From NCBI RefSeq assembly GCF_017744045.1, contig NZ_JAGHRD010000003.1: 64,000 nucleotides of DNA. One strand, written 5' to 3'. Positions 16,140 through 25,132 of this stretch are shown here, one piece after another (within the stretch, counting starts at the first letter, position 1; each line of letters begins with the position of its first letter). This DNA comes from Pelagimonas sp017744045 (GTDB taxonomy: Bacteria > Pseudomonadota > Alphaproteobacteria > Rhodobacterales > Rhodobacteraceae). A program made the position numbers and the translations under genes. The notes under the pieces were generated by a model. It saw nothing but the letters and a program-made list of their open reading frames with translations. It was not told where the DNA came from and searched no databases.

Positions 16140-19100
16140 ATGGATCTCGCACGTTTCGCTATTGAAAAGCGGGTGATCTCGGCCCTGTTCTCCCTGCTTA
16201 TTCTGGTCGCGGGCTATTTCAGCTATACCAGCCTGCCGCGCTTTGAAGACCCGGAATTCATCATCCGTCAGGCGCAGATCCTCACCCCCTATCCCGGTGC
16301 CAGCGCCGAAGAGGTGGCCGAAGAAGTCACCGAAGTGGTCGAAAACGCCCTGCAGGAATTGCTGGGTGTCAAAGAGGTGCGCTCCGTCTCCTCCCCCGGC
16401 CTCTCGAATGTCTCGGTCGAGTTCACCATCGCCTCGGCGCGCGATTATCCCGCTCTTTATCAACGCTTTGCCCAGATGCGGGCCAAGATTGACGACATTC
16501 AGGAAACCCTGCCACCCAACGCCTTGAAAACGCAGGTCTATGACGATTTCGGCGATGTCTATGCGCTCTATTTCGCCATCACCGGCGAGGGCTATACCAT
16601 GCCCGACCTGCACGCCTATGCCAAACAGCTCCAACGCGAGCTGGTCACCGTCAAAGGCGTGTCCAAGGTCGTGCTGAACGGCGTCCAGGATGAGGTCATC
16701 TATGTCGAATACGCCCCGGCCCGTCTGATCGAACTGGGCCTGGCCCCGTCCCAAATCAGCCAGGTGCTTGAGGGTCAGAATCTTGTCGTGCCCGGTGGCT
16801 CCGTGGTGGCGGGCGAACGACGTATCACCATCCGACCGCAAAGCGCCGTGGATTCCCTTGAGGCCATCAGCAATCTGGTGATCTCCAACCCGCAAACCGG
16901 GGCCTCCTTTCGCCTCTCGGATATTGCCAGTGTGTCCCGTGGTCTGATCGACCCGGAACAAAATCTGCTCTATCGCGACGGTCAGCCCGCCATTGGCATC
17001 GGCATTTCCAACCAGATCGGCGGCAATGTCGTCAATATGGGCAAGGCGGTCAAAGAGCGGATGGATCAGCTGATCACCGAACGCCCCATCGGCATTGAAA
17101 TCCTGCCAATCTCGGATCAATCCGTCTCGGTGGAAACCTCGGTGAATGACTTTGTCATGAATGTTGTGGTGGCGCTGATCATCGTTGTTGGCACATTGCT
17201 TGTCTTCATGGGCATCCGCTCGGGCCTGCTGATGGGCGGCATCCTTTTGGTTACGGTTGCGGGCACCCTGTTTGGCATGTTGCTTTACGGGCTGGACATG
17301 CAGCGCATCTCGCTGGGTGCTCTGATCATCGCGCTGGGGATGTTGGTTGATAATGCCATCGTGGTGGTCGAAGGCACGTTGGTGCGGGTCCATAAGGGCG
17401 AACACCCGCGCGACGCTTCAATCGCCGTGGTCAACCAGACCAAATGGCCGCTTTTGGGCGGCACCGTGGTTGGCTTTCTCGCCTTCTCCCCCATCGGGTT
17501 TTCACCGGACAATACCGGCGAATATGCAGGCAGCCTGTTCTGGACCATCGCCATCGCGCTGCTGTTTTCCTGGCTGGTGGCAATCTGGCTAACACCCTAT
17601 TTCTGCACCCTGCTGCTGCGCGCCGAAAACAAAGAAGAAGGCGCCGAGGCCGCCAAAGAAGGCATCGTTCTGCGCCTCTATCGCGGCCTGCTCGCCGCCG
17701 CGATCCGGCTACGCTATCTGACCATCCTGCTGATCGTCGCGCTCTTTGGCTCGGCCATAGCTGGGTTCAGCCTGGTGCCTCCGGGCTTTTTCCCGGCCTC
17801 GACACGGGCGCAATTTGTCATCGACTACACCCTGCCCGAGGGCACCGATATCAGCAAAACCAAGGCGGACCTGCTCGAGATCGACGCCCATGTGCGCGGG
17901 CTGAGCGGCGTGCAAAGCACCAACCTCACCATCGGCAGCGGCCATACCCGGTTCATGCTGATCTACGAGGCGGCGGATGCCAATCCCGGCTATGGTCAGA
18001 TCCTGGTCGATGTCGAGGATTTCACCCAAATCGCCGATCTCGAAGGCACGCTGCAAAGCTGGATCGATGACCGCTACCCCTCGGCCAATGCCAAGGTCTG
18101 GCGCTTTATCCTCGGCCCCGGTGGCGGTTCCAAGGTCGAAGCGCGCTTCTTTGGCCCCGATGCGGCGGTGCTGCGCGATCTGGCGGCGCAGGCCAAAACC
18201 ATCTTTGCCCAGGCGGGGGCCGTCGCCATCAAGGATGACTGGCGCGAACAGATCCAGGTCATGCGCCCGGTCATCAACACGGAAAACGCCCGCCGCCTTG
18301 GCCTGACCCAGGGCGAGATTTCCAGCGCCATCTACGCCCATTTCAACGGCACCAATATCGGCGTGCTGCGCGAAGGCGATGAGCTGCTGGACATTACCAT
18401 GCGCCCCCTGGCCTCGGCGCGCGATGATATCGAGATGTTGAACAGCGTGCAGATCTTCAGCCCTTCCATCGGGGCCTATATCCCGATCTCACAGGTGGTT
18501 GACCGCTTTGATCTGGTGTTTGAGGCAGGCAATCTGCGCCGCATCAACCGCAAGCTCGCCATCACCGCCCAGGCTGACAATGCCCCCGGCGTGCTGTCCG
18601 GCGATCTCTATGAACAGGTCCGCGCGCCCGTCGAGGCCATTCCCCTCCCCCCCGGCTATGAACTGGTCTGGAAGGGCGAGGCCGGCAACAGCGCCGAGGC
18701 CAATGCCGGTCTGGCGCAAACCATGCCTCTGGGCTTTGGTGCGATGATCCTCGTGGTGTTTCTGCTCTTCAACGCTGTGCGCCAACCGCTGATCATCTGG
18801 CTCACCGTGCCCCTTGCGCTGATCGGCGTGGTCTGGGGCTTGGTCGCCACCAACACCCCGATGGAGTTCATGGCCATTCTCGGCGTGCTCTCGCTGACCG
18901 GGATGCTGATCAAGAACGCCATCGTCCTGATCGACGAGACGGATACGCAAATCGCCGATGGCAAAGCGCGCATGCAGGCGGTTGTCGATGCCTCGGTCAG
19001 CCGCGTGCGCCCGGTGATGCTGGGGGTTCTGACCACGGTGCTGGGCGTGGTCCCACTGATCTGGGATCCGTTCTTTGCCTCACTGGCGGTGGTGATCATC

Positions 19101-19196
19101 TGCGGCCTCAGCTTTGCCACGATCCTTACCCTGATCATCGTCCCCACCCTCTACGCAGTCTTCTTCCGCATCCAACAGGACGAGGTCACAGAGTAA
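16140..19196 (+). CDS. RND-family efflux permease (AcrB/TriC-like)
   Basis: Proton-driven inner-membrane pump, 1018 aa, slightly shorter than AcrB (1049). It has the two-repeat RND plan: TM1 (VISALFSLLILVAGYFSY), a large periplasmic loop, TM2-6, TM7 near residue 535, a second loop and TM8-12. In TM4 the proton-relay segment reads LGMLVDNAIVVVEG: one Asp is kept and the second is Asn, as in a subset of HAE1 pumps. In TM10, LTGMLIKNAIVLIDETD keeps the relay Lys. It is co-transcribed with the adaptor and followed by a strong terminator. Substrate unknown; there is no local regulator gene. Confidence 0.92.
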   Translation: MDLARFAIEKRVISALFSLLILVAGYFSYTSLPRFEDPEFIIRQAQILTPYPGASAEEVAEEVTEVVENALQELLGVKEVRSVSSPGLSNVSVEFTIASARDYPALYQRFAQMRAKIDDIQETLPPNALKTQVYDDFGDVYALYFAITGEGYTMPDLHAYAKQLQRELVTVKGVSKVVLNGVQDEVIYVEYAPARLIELGLAPSQISQVLEGQNLVVPGGSVVAGERRITIRPQSAVDSLEAISNLVISNPQTGASFRLSDIASVSRGLIDPEQNLLYRDGQPAIGIGISNQIGGNVVNMGKAVKERMDQLITERPIGIEILPISDQSVSVETSVNDFVMNVVVALIIVVGTLLVFMGIRSGLLMGGILLVTVAGTLFGMLLYGLDMQRISLGALIIALGMLVDNAIVVVEGTLVRVHKGEHPRDASIAVVNQTKWPLLGGTVVGFLAFSPIGFSPDNTGEYAGSLFWTIAIALLFSWLVAIWLTPYFCTLLLRAENKEEGAEAAKEGIVLRLYRGLLAAAIRLRYLTILLIVALFGSAIAGFSLVPPGFFPASTRAQFVIDYTLPEGTDISKTKADLLEIDAHVRGLSGVQSTNLTIGSGHTRFMLIYEAADANPGYGQILVDVEDFTQIADLEGTLQSWIDDRYPSANAKVWRFILGPGGGSKVEARFFGPDAAVLRDLAAQAKTIFAQAGAVAIKDDWREQIQVMRPVINTENARRLGLTQGEISSAIYAHFNGTNIGVLREGDELLDITMRPLASARDDIEMLNSVQIFSPSIGAYIPISQVVDRFDLVFEAGNLRRINRKLAITAQADNAPGVLSGDLYEQVRAPVEAIPLPPGYELVWKGEAGNSAEANAGLAQTMPLGFGAMILVVFLLFNAVRQPLIIWLTVPLALIGVVWGLVATNTPMEFMAILGVLSLTGMLIKNAIVLIDETDTQIADGKARMQAVVDASVSRVRPVMLGVLTTVLGVVPLIWDPFFASLAVVIICGLSFATILTLIIVPTLYAVFFRIQQDEVTE

Positions 19197-19202
19197 AACA
19201 TA

Positions 19203-19228
19203 AGGCGGGGCCAACACCCCGCCTTTTT
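19203..19228 (+). terminator. Rho-independent terminator of the RND operon
   Basis: Stem AGGCGGGG (19203-19210) with CCCCGCCT (19217-19224), 6-nt loop, followed by a run of T to 19228. It lies 6 bp after the permease stop. Confidence 0.9.
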
Positions 19229-19317
19229 CTTAATATCTCCGCCTTCACAACGAACTGGTCTGGAACCCGAAGGCGTCCATCATACGTCCGATATGACCAA
19301 CGTGAATTACAGATCGG

Positions 19318-21114
19318 TCAAAAAATAAAGTCGTCGGCGCTCAGATCCGAGGGATCAACACCCATCAACACGAAGGAGTTGCCTTGCCCATCGCTGATAT
19401 AAGCCCCGTTACCATAATCGTGAACGACACTTTGGACATCCGAAAAACTATTTAAACCAGCCACGTTTGAAAGATCGATTTTATCCTCACCCGTGGTGAA
19501 ATCCAGGATCTGATCATAGCCAAAGTTTCCGTAGAATTCGAAAACATCCGCACCGCTGCCACCAGTTAGAACATCATTATGGGCCCAACCGTTCAAAGTG
19601 TCATTGCCCAGACCGCCATTGATCACATCATGCCCGTGTCCACCCCAAAGCGTGTCATTGCCTTGGTTCCCATTAATGGTGTCATTGCCAGAGCCACCGC
19701 CAATCAGGTCATGGCCCTGTCCTCCGTCCAGCGTGTCATTTCCAGTATATCCCCAAACGGTGTCATTGCCCCAGCCGCCTTCGACGCTGTCATGTCCTCC
19801 GCCTCCGCCGATACTGTCATTACCCTCACCGCCGGAAAGATCGTCATTACCATCGCCGCCACCCAAGGTGTCGTTGCCAGTCCCCCCATGCACAGTATCT
19901 GCGCCGCTGCCGCCCCAGACTTCATCATTGCCTTGGTCACCATTGATGCTGTCATTTCCTAGGCCGCCGCCAATCGAGTCGTACCCAAGCCCACCATGCA
20001 TCGTGTCCGCGCCATTGCCGCCCCAAATGGCGTCATTTCCGGTGTTTCCGAACAATAAGTCATTTCCATCTTGACCCATGAGTTCGTCATGCCCACTGCC
20101 GCCCCAGACCGTGTCGTCCCCAGCATCCCCATAAAGCTGGTCATTGTCGATTCCGCCGGCAAGCAGGTCGTTCCCATTGCCGCCGTACAACGTGTCATGG
20201 CCCTGTCCACCATTGATCACATCATCGCCGTCATTTCCGTGCGCGATATTCCCATCGCCAGAACCGCGTTTATTAAAGTATATAAAATCGTCTCCTGACC
20301 CGGCCCGAACGTCTGCTGTTCGCCCATACGATCTATATGTATCAAAACTTATGTGATCATATTCGTGTTCCGGGACGTAATCGAAAGGGTCAATATACTG
20401 AACGGCAGGCAAAGACGCCAAGTTCATAGGAACCTGCATAAAGTGTGACTCTTCGGTGTAGTTGCCATTGCCATCAACTGAACCGGTCAATCGGGCTCCA
20501 CCCAACGCGTAGAACACGTTGTCTCCGATGCACAAGAACTGTTGCGCCCCCAAGGAATCCGAGCCCAAATTTGGGTTGCGGTACGATACGACCTTAACTT
20601 CCACCCACGAACCATCTTGCAGTTGGATTTGTGTTGGAAGGGCGAACAAATCTATCTCATTGTTTTCAATATAAATCTTGTCAACGGAAACGTCAAAATC
20701 GTCGATACGCCCGTTTATCGGTGAATTCGCCAGGTGGATATTCGTAAACTGAAAGATGTCCGCCCCTTCGCCTCCATAAGCATGGTGCCCTTGATGGTTC
20801 GTCTCATTGGTCACATCGAGAATAAGGGTGTCATCACCATCGCCACCAAACATGTGGACTTGCCCGAGCCCCGAGACGGAGGCTTCCAAGGTGTCATTGC
20901 CTGCGTCACCGTGCAGCGCTGAACTTGAAGACGAAGTATCATCATCGCTGGCAGAACGATGAAGGATGAGGTGATCATTGCCTTCACCACCTTCCAAAGT
21001 ATCGACACCTCCATTTCCATTCAGGGTATCGTTACCGGCAAATCCCTTTATTCTATCGGTTTCGCTGGTGCCATTGAGTATGTTATTACCGTTGGTTCCA
21101 TTAATATCAGCCAT
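19318..21114 (-). CDS. RTX calcium-binding protein, probably type I-secreted
   Basis: 598 aa from ATG 21114, preceded by AAGGG; an upstream ATG at 21150 has none. There is no N-terminal signal. Two blocks of GGxGxDxLx calcium-binding nonapeptides lie at about residues 10-110 and 265-520 (e.g. GGNGADTMHGGLGYDSI), roughly 25-28 repeats in the second block. They flank a non-repeat segment of about 150 residues with no recognised motif. The C-terminus (ILDFTTGEDKIDLSNVAGL to DLSADDFIF, acidic/hydrophobic) is a typical type I secretion signal. No ABC exporter genes are adjacent. The gene looks less GC-rich than its neighbours, suggesting horizontal origin. Function of the middle domain is unknown; Asn/Asp repeats imply calcium-dependent folding outside the cell. 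Confidence 0.85.
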   Translation of the reverse strand: MADINGTNGNNILNGTSETDRIKGFAGNDTLNGNGGVDTLEGGEGNDHLILHRSASDDDTSSSSSALHGDAGNDTLEASVSGLGQVHMFGGDGDDTLILDVTNETNHQGHHAYGGEGADIFQFTNIHLANSPINGRIDDFDVSVDKIYIENNEIDLFALPTQIQLQDGSWVEVKVVSYRNPNLGSDSLGAQQFLCIGDNVFYALGGARLTGSVDGNGNYTEESHFMQVPMNLASLPAVQYIDPFDYVPEHEYDHISFDTYRSYGRTADVRAGSGDDFIYFNKRGSGDGNIAHGNDGDDVINGGQGHDTLYGGNGNDLLAGGIDNDQLYGDAGDDTVWGGSGHDELMGQDGNDLLFGNTGNDAIWGGNGADTMHGGLGYDSIGGGLGNDSINGDQGNDEVWGGSGADTVHGGTGNDTLGGGDGNDDLSGGEGNDSIGGGGGHDSVEGGWGNDTVWGYTGNDTLDGGQGHDLIGGGSGNDTINGNQGNDTLWGGHGHDVINGGLGNDTLNGWAHNDVLTGGSGADVFEFYGNFGYDQILDFTTGEDKIDLSNVAGLNSFSDVQSVVHDYGNGAYISDGQGNSFVLMGVDPSDLSADDFIF

Positions 21115-21210
21115 AATTTCAGCCCTTATGGTTACAAAAACAAACGCCATTTTTTCACAGTGTGTTGAATTATTTTCACGAGGAAAATTGAATTACAACT
21201 CACAACTTCA

Positions 21211-21274
21211 GGTTTCTTTGGGCCAAAAATATCCCGGGGAGTCCCGAGCCTGCTCGGGACGGGGCAGCGCCCCT
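21211..21274 (+). repeat. Dispersed repeat R1, copy 1
   Basis: Starts GGTTTCTTTGGGCCAAAAAT, continues ATCCCGGGG, then an 8-bp hairpin GTCCCGAG-CCTG-CTCGGGAC (21241-21260) and GGGGC-AGC-GCCCC. It lies between katG and the RTX gene. Four other copies are at 40055, 46270, 49092 and 55255. Confidence 0.85.
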
Positions 21275-21285
21275 CTCCCCCTCAC

Positions 21286-21312
21286 AAAAAAAGGGGGCCG
21301 ATACCGGCCCCC
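21286..21312 (-). terminator. Rho-independent terminator of katG
   Basis: Stem GGGGGCCG (21293-21300) with CGGCCCCC (21305-21312), 4-nt loop. On the minus strand it is followed by seven T. It lies 24 bp past the katG stop. Confidence 0.9.
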
Positions 21313-21336
21313 GTTCCGTTCAAATTACACCCCAGA

Positions 21337-23508
21337 TCACAGATCAAAACGATCCGCGTTCATGACCTTGTTCCAGGCGCTGACAAAGTCGCAGATGAAT
21401 TTGCCCTCATTGTCACTCTGGGCATAGACCTCGCTCAGCGCGCGCAGTTGCGAGTTGGAGCCAAAGACCAGATCGACGCGGGTTGCCGTCCAGCGGGTCT
21501 CGCCACCGGCCTTGCCCTCATAGACCCCGTCCCCGGCATCCGACCAGCTTGTGCCCATATCCAGCACATTGACAAAGAAGTCATTGGAGAGCGTGCCAAC
21601 CCGATCCGTGAACACCCCATGCGCGCTGCCGCCATGATTGGCCCCCAGCACCCGCAAGCCACCCACAAGCACGGTCATTTCCGGCGCGGTCAGGGTCAAC
21701 AGCTGCGCCTTGTCGATCAGCAACTCCTCCGGGGAGACACGATAGGCCTGCTTCTGGAAGTTGCGGAACCCGTCCGCCTCCGGCTCCAGATAGCCCACGC
21801 TTTCCACATCGGTCTGCTCCTGCGTCGCGTCGCCCCGGCCCAGTGTCACCGGCACCTCAACATCGTGACCACCGGCCTTGGCCGCCGCCTCGATGCCCGC
21901 CGCGCCGCCAATGACGATCATATCCGCCATTGAGACCGCTTTGCCGCTGCTCGCCCGGACAGCCTCCAGCGCGCTCAGCACCCGGTCCAGCTCAGCCGGT
22001 TCATTGGCGGCCCAATCCTTCATCGGAGCCAGACGCAGCCGCGCCCCATTGGCCCCGCCGCGCATATCCGACCCACGATAGGTCGAGGCCGAGGCCCAGG
22101 CGGTTTTCACCAGATCAGACACGCTCAGCCCCGCCTCCAGAACCGCCGCCTTCAACGCCGCCACATCACCGTCGCTCAGATCGGTCTCACTGGCCGGGAT
22201 CGGGTCCTGCCAGATCAGCTCTTCGCTCGGTGCCTCAGGCCCGACATAGCGCACCCGCGGCCCCATATCGCGATGGGTCAGCTTGAACCATGCGCGGGCA
22301 AAGGCCTCGGCAAATTCCTCGGGGTTCTCATGGAAACGCTTGGAAATCGGGCCATAGATCGGGTCCATGCGCATCGCCATATCGGCGGTGGTCATCATGG
22401 TCTTGACCTTTTGCGAGGCATCATGCGCCGCCGGGGCCATATCCTCTTCTTTGACATTCACCGGCTCCCAGATCCACGCCCCCGCCGGGGATTTGGTCAG
22501 GTTCCAGTCATAGCCAAACAGCAGATCGAAATAACCATTGTCCCACTGGATCGGGTTCGCGGTCCAAGCCCCTTCGATCCCGCTGGTGGTGGTGTCGCCG
22601 CCCTTGCCGGACCCGTGCGAGTTGATCCAGCCAAAGCCCATGGCCTCAATCGGCGCGGCTTCCGGCTCTGGCCCGACCTTGGCCGGATCACCCGCGCCAT
22701 GCGCCTTGCCAAAGGTATGCCCCCCGGCGACCAGCGCCACGGTTTCCTCGTCATTCATCGCCATGCGGGCAAAAGTCTCGCGGATATCGCGCCCCGAGGC
22801 GAGAATATCCGGCTCGCCATTTGGCCCTTCGGGGTTCACATAGATCAGCCCCATTTGCACCGCAGCCAGCGGGTTATCCAGATCCCGCTCACCACTATAG
22901 CGGCTGTTCTCATTCTCATCCGGGGCCAGCCATTCGGTCTCTGCCCCCCAATAGACATCCTCTTCAGGTTCCCAGACATCGGCACGGCCACCGGCAAAAC
23001 CAAAGGTGCGCCCGCCCATGCTTTCAATCGCCACATTGCCCGCCAGAATGAACAGATCCGCCCAGCTGATCGCATTGCCGTATTTCTGCTTGATCGGCCA
23101 GAGCAAGCGGCGCGCCTTATCCAGGTTGCCATTATCGGGCCAAGAATTCAGCGGCGCAAACCGTTGCTGCCCGGTGCCGCCACCGCCACGCCCGTCAGCG
23201 GTGCGATAGGTCCCGGCAGAATGCCAGGCCATGCGGATGAACAAGCCACCATAATGGCCATAATCGGCGGGCCACCACTCCTGACTGTCGGTCATCAGCG
23301 CGGTCAGATCCGCCTTGAGGCCCTCGTAATCGATCCCCTTGAACGCCTCAACGTAATCAAAACCCTCACCCATCGGGTCCGTCTTTGAGGTGTTCTGGTT
23401 CAGGATGCGCAGGTTCAGCTGGTTGGGCCACCAATCCTTGTTCGAGCGCATGCTGACATTGGTTGCCCCATGTGCGACCGGGCATTTGCCCATGCTGTTA
23501 CCGTCCAT
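21337..23508 (-). CDS. katG: Catalase-peroxidase KatG
   Basis: Haem enzyme that destroys hydrogen peroxide by catalase and peroxidase activity. 723 aa from ATG 23508 (AGGGAGAG before it); a longer reading from 23610 lacks support. The N-terminal active domain has the distal Arg-Trp-His in RMAWHSAGTYR, the Tyr of the Met-Tyr-Trp adduct in MGLIYVNPEGPNG and the proximal haem ligand in VALVAGGHTFGKAHGAG. The C-terminal half is the degenerate duplicate peroxidase domain, ending near SAWNKVMNADRFDL. Length and motifs are canonical. It is divergent from oxyR across 105 bp and has its own terminator. Confidence 0.98.
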   Translation of the reverse strand: MDGNSMGKCPVAHGATNVSMRSNKDWWPNQLNLRILNQNTSKTDPMGEGFDYVEAFKGIDYEGLKADLTALMTDSQEWWPADYGHYGGLFIRMAWHSAGTYRTADGRGGGGTGQQRFAPLNSWPDNGNLDKARRLLWPIKQKYGNAISWADLFILAGNVAIESMGGRTFGFAGGRADVWEPEEDVYWGAETEWLAPDENENSRYSGERDLDNPLAAVQMGLIYVNPEGPNGEPDILASGRDIRETFARMAMNDEETVALVAGGHTFGKAHGAGDPAKVGPEPEAAPIEAMGFGWINSHGSGKGGDTTTSGIEGAWTANPIQWDNGYFDLLFGYDWNLTKSPAGAWIWEPVNVKEEDMAPAAHDASQKVKTMMTTADMAMRMDPIYGPISKRFHENPEEFAEAFARAWFKLTHRDMGPRVRYVGPEAPSEELIWQDPIPASETDLSDGDVAALKAAVLEAGLSVSDLVKTAWASASTYRGSDMRGGANGARLRLAPMKDWAANEPAELDRVLSALEAVRASSGKAVSMADMIVIGGAAGIEAAAKAGGHDVEVPVTLGRGDATQEQTDVESVGYLEPEADGFRNFQKQAYRVSPEELLIDKAQLLTLTAPEMTVLVGGLRVLGANHGGSAHGVFTDRVGTLSNDFFVNVLDMGTSWSDAGDGVYEGKAGGETRWTATRVDLVFGSNSQLRALSEVYAQSDNEGKFICDFVSAWNKVMNADRFDL

Positions 23509-23613
23509 AAAATCTCTCCCTAGCTGACGTGGCGACTTGGTTCCTTCACAGCCTAGCCGGGTATTTTCATAAAAAGAAATTGCATTTTCGAATGGTTCCA
23601 ATAATTTCAATTT
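23509..23613. promoter_or_regulatory. katG-oxyR divergent promoter region
   Basis: 105 bp between two divergent starts, AT-rich near 23570-23610. OxyR is expected to bind here, as in other katG/oxyR pairs. I see an imperfect inverted ATTG...CAAT around 23580-23603 but no clear four-part OxyR consensus, so exact sites are not called. Confidence 0.6.
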
Positions 23614-24507
23614 ATGAGCAATATCACCTTGAAACAGCTACGCTATTTCGAAGCCCTCGCCCGTTTGGGCCATTTTGGTCAGGCGGCGGATGCCTGCGCC
23701 GTGTCGCAACCCGCGCTGTCTGTGCAGATCAAAGAGCTTGAGATGCGCCTGGGCGGGCCGCTTTTCCTGCGCGAACCGCGCCGGGTGATGCTGACACATC
23801 TCGGCATTGAAATGCTGGAACGCGCCCGCGCCATCCTGCATTCGGTGGACGAGCTAGAGGATCTCGCCCGCGCCGCCCAATCCAGCCTGCAAGGCCAGTT
23901 GCGTATCGGGATCATCCCGACCATCGCCCCCTATCTGCTGCCCGCCATTCTTGACCCGCTGACCCGCGCCTTTCCCGATGCCGATATCCATATCCGCGAG
24001 ACCATGACGCCGGTGCTGATCCAAGAACTTTCGGATGGGCAATTGGACACCGCCATCCTGGCTTTGCCCATCTCGGAACCTTGGCTCAGCGAACATCCCC
24101 TGTTCGACGAAAGCTTTGTTCTGGTCCGCCCCGAGGGCGAGGCCACCCTGCCCGTCCCCGACCCCAGCGACCTGCAAAAGATGCGCCTGCTGCTACTGGA
24201 AGAGGGTCATTGTTTTCGCGACCAGGCGCTGGCCTTTTGCAACATCCCTGCCTCGCAACGTGCCCGCACTTTGGACGGCACCACGCTCTCGACCTTGGTG
24301 CGCATGGTTGAGGCCGGGTTTGGTGTGACCCTGATCCCGGAAATGGCCATCGCCTCCGAGACCCGCTCCGCCCAGGTCTCCACCGCGCATTTCACCGCCC
24401 CCCGCCCCAGCCGCACCATCGGCATGGTCTGGCGCAAATCCTCTCCGCTAGCGGGGCATTTTCAGGGCATGGCGGCGATTATCCGTGAGGTGCAAGGGAC
24501 GCTTTGA
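23614..24507 (+). CDS. oxyR: Hydrogen-peroxide sensor OxyR (LysR family)
   Basis: Redox-switch transcription factor, 297 aa. Winged HTH at residues 1-60 (TLKQLRYFEALARLGHFGQA, then ADACAVSQPALSVQIKELE). The effector domain contains EEGHCFRDQALAFC, with Cys200 and Cys209 in the same 9-residue spacing as Cys199/Cys208 of E. coli OxyR (GHCLRDQAMGFC), the disulfide switch. With katG divergent next to it, this identifies OxyR rather than a generic LysR protein. It should activate katG when oxidised and may repress itself. Confidence 0.95.
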   Translation: MSNITLKQLRYFEALARLGHFGQAADACAVSQPALSVQIKELEMRLGGPLFLREPRRVMLTHLGIEMLERARAILHSVDELEDLARAAQSSLQGQLRIGIIPTIAPYLLPAILDPLTRAFPDADIHIRETMTPVLIQELSDGQLDTAILALPISEPWLSEHPLFDESFVLVRPEGEATLPVPDPSDLQKMRLLLLEEGHCFRDQALAFCNIPASQRARTLDGTTLSTLVRMVEAGFGVTLIPEMAIASETRSAQVSTAHFTAPRPSRTIGMVWRKSSPLAGHFQGMAAIIREVQGTL

Positions 24508-24538
24508 GTGACAGAGCAAAGCCGAACGAAGACGCAGG

Positions 24539-24705
24539 ATCGCCGTCTCGCGGGTTGGCGATGTGACATCCGTTTCTGCCACTTTATCCCAGCCAAGTTC
24601 ACTCCAACAACCGTGTTCACCCAGCCGCCAGCTAAATCGCCGACCCGGGGGGCGGGACGGCGATCACGCGGCGGCCCAAGGGCCTTGATTCCGCGTGAGT
24701 GACGA
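24539..24705. repeat. Dispersed intergenic repeat, copy B (uninterrupted)
   Basis: Matches the two halves of copy A at 12127-12178 and 12734-12788 without gaps. Its ends form an imperfect inverted repeat: GATCGCCGTC...GGGTTGGCGAT at 24539 against ATCGCCGACCC...GGGACGGCGATC ending near 24667. At the point where copy A carries insertions, this copy reads CCAG (24589-24592) rather than CTAG. Confidence 0.75.
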
Positions 24706-24737
24706 TACTGCAAATCTGATTTGGAAAAATTCCCCTT

Positions 24738-24757
24738 CCGGATTGCTTGCAATCCGG
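24738..24757. repeat. Hairpin with covarying partner at 12484
   Basis: CCGGATTGC-TT-GCAATCCGG, followed by TTCGC. The hairpin at 12484-12503 has the same plan with one compensated base pair (C-G for T-A). The rest of 24758-25132 has no supported gene; it contains a second segment, CGAACCT with flanks, resembling 12660-12690. Confidence 0.55.
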
Positions 24758-25132
24758 TTCGCCCCCGCCCCCTAGGGCGGGTGCGAAACTCCATCGGCTC
24801 AACAGCCGACACCCCTAATTCTTGGCCCACCAGACTGGACAAATTGACAGCCGCCCTCGGGTCCGGGTGCGAACCTCGGTGCCCACCAAATTAACCCAAA
24901 TTAATCGAATTTAACCAAAAACCCGGCCCAACAGCCTCCCGACAAACCAACCAAACACCCAATCTCTACAAAACTCGGCCAGAATCAGACAGATTGCCCT
25001 GCAACCCGCGCCAAATCCCTATTCCGGGGCCCCGAATTGCCCCAGGCAATCCCCCCAAAACAGGCGGTGTTTTGTACCAATACCCCCGTTGCGCAAACCG
25101 CGAACGGACCGTTACCCCCACCGAACGCTGGG

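Noticed and set aside
15771..17405. 544-aa open frame on the minus strand
   Set aside because: Antisense to the RND adaptor and permease, both of which have full motifs.
24843..24890. tRNA-like 3' end (GCGAACC...CCACCA)
   Set aside because: The T-loop does not fit TTCRANN, and no acceptor, D or anticodon arms can be folded.
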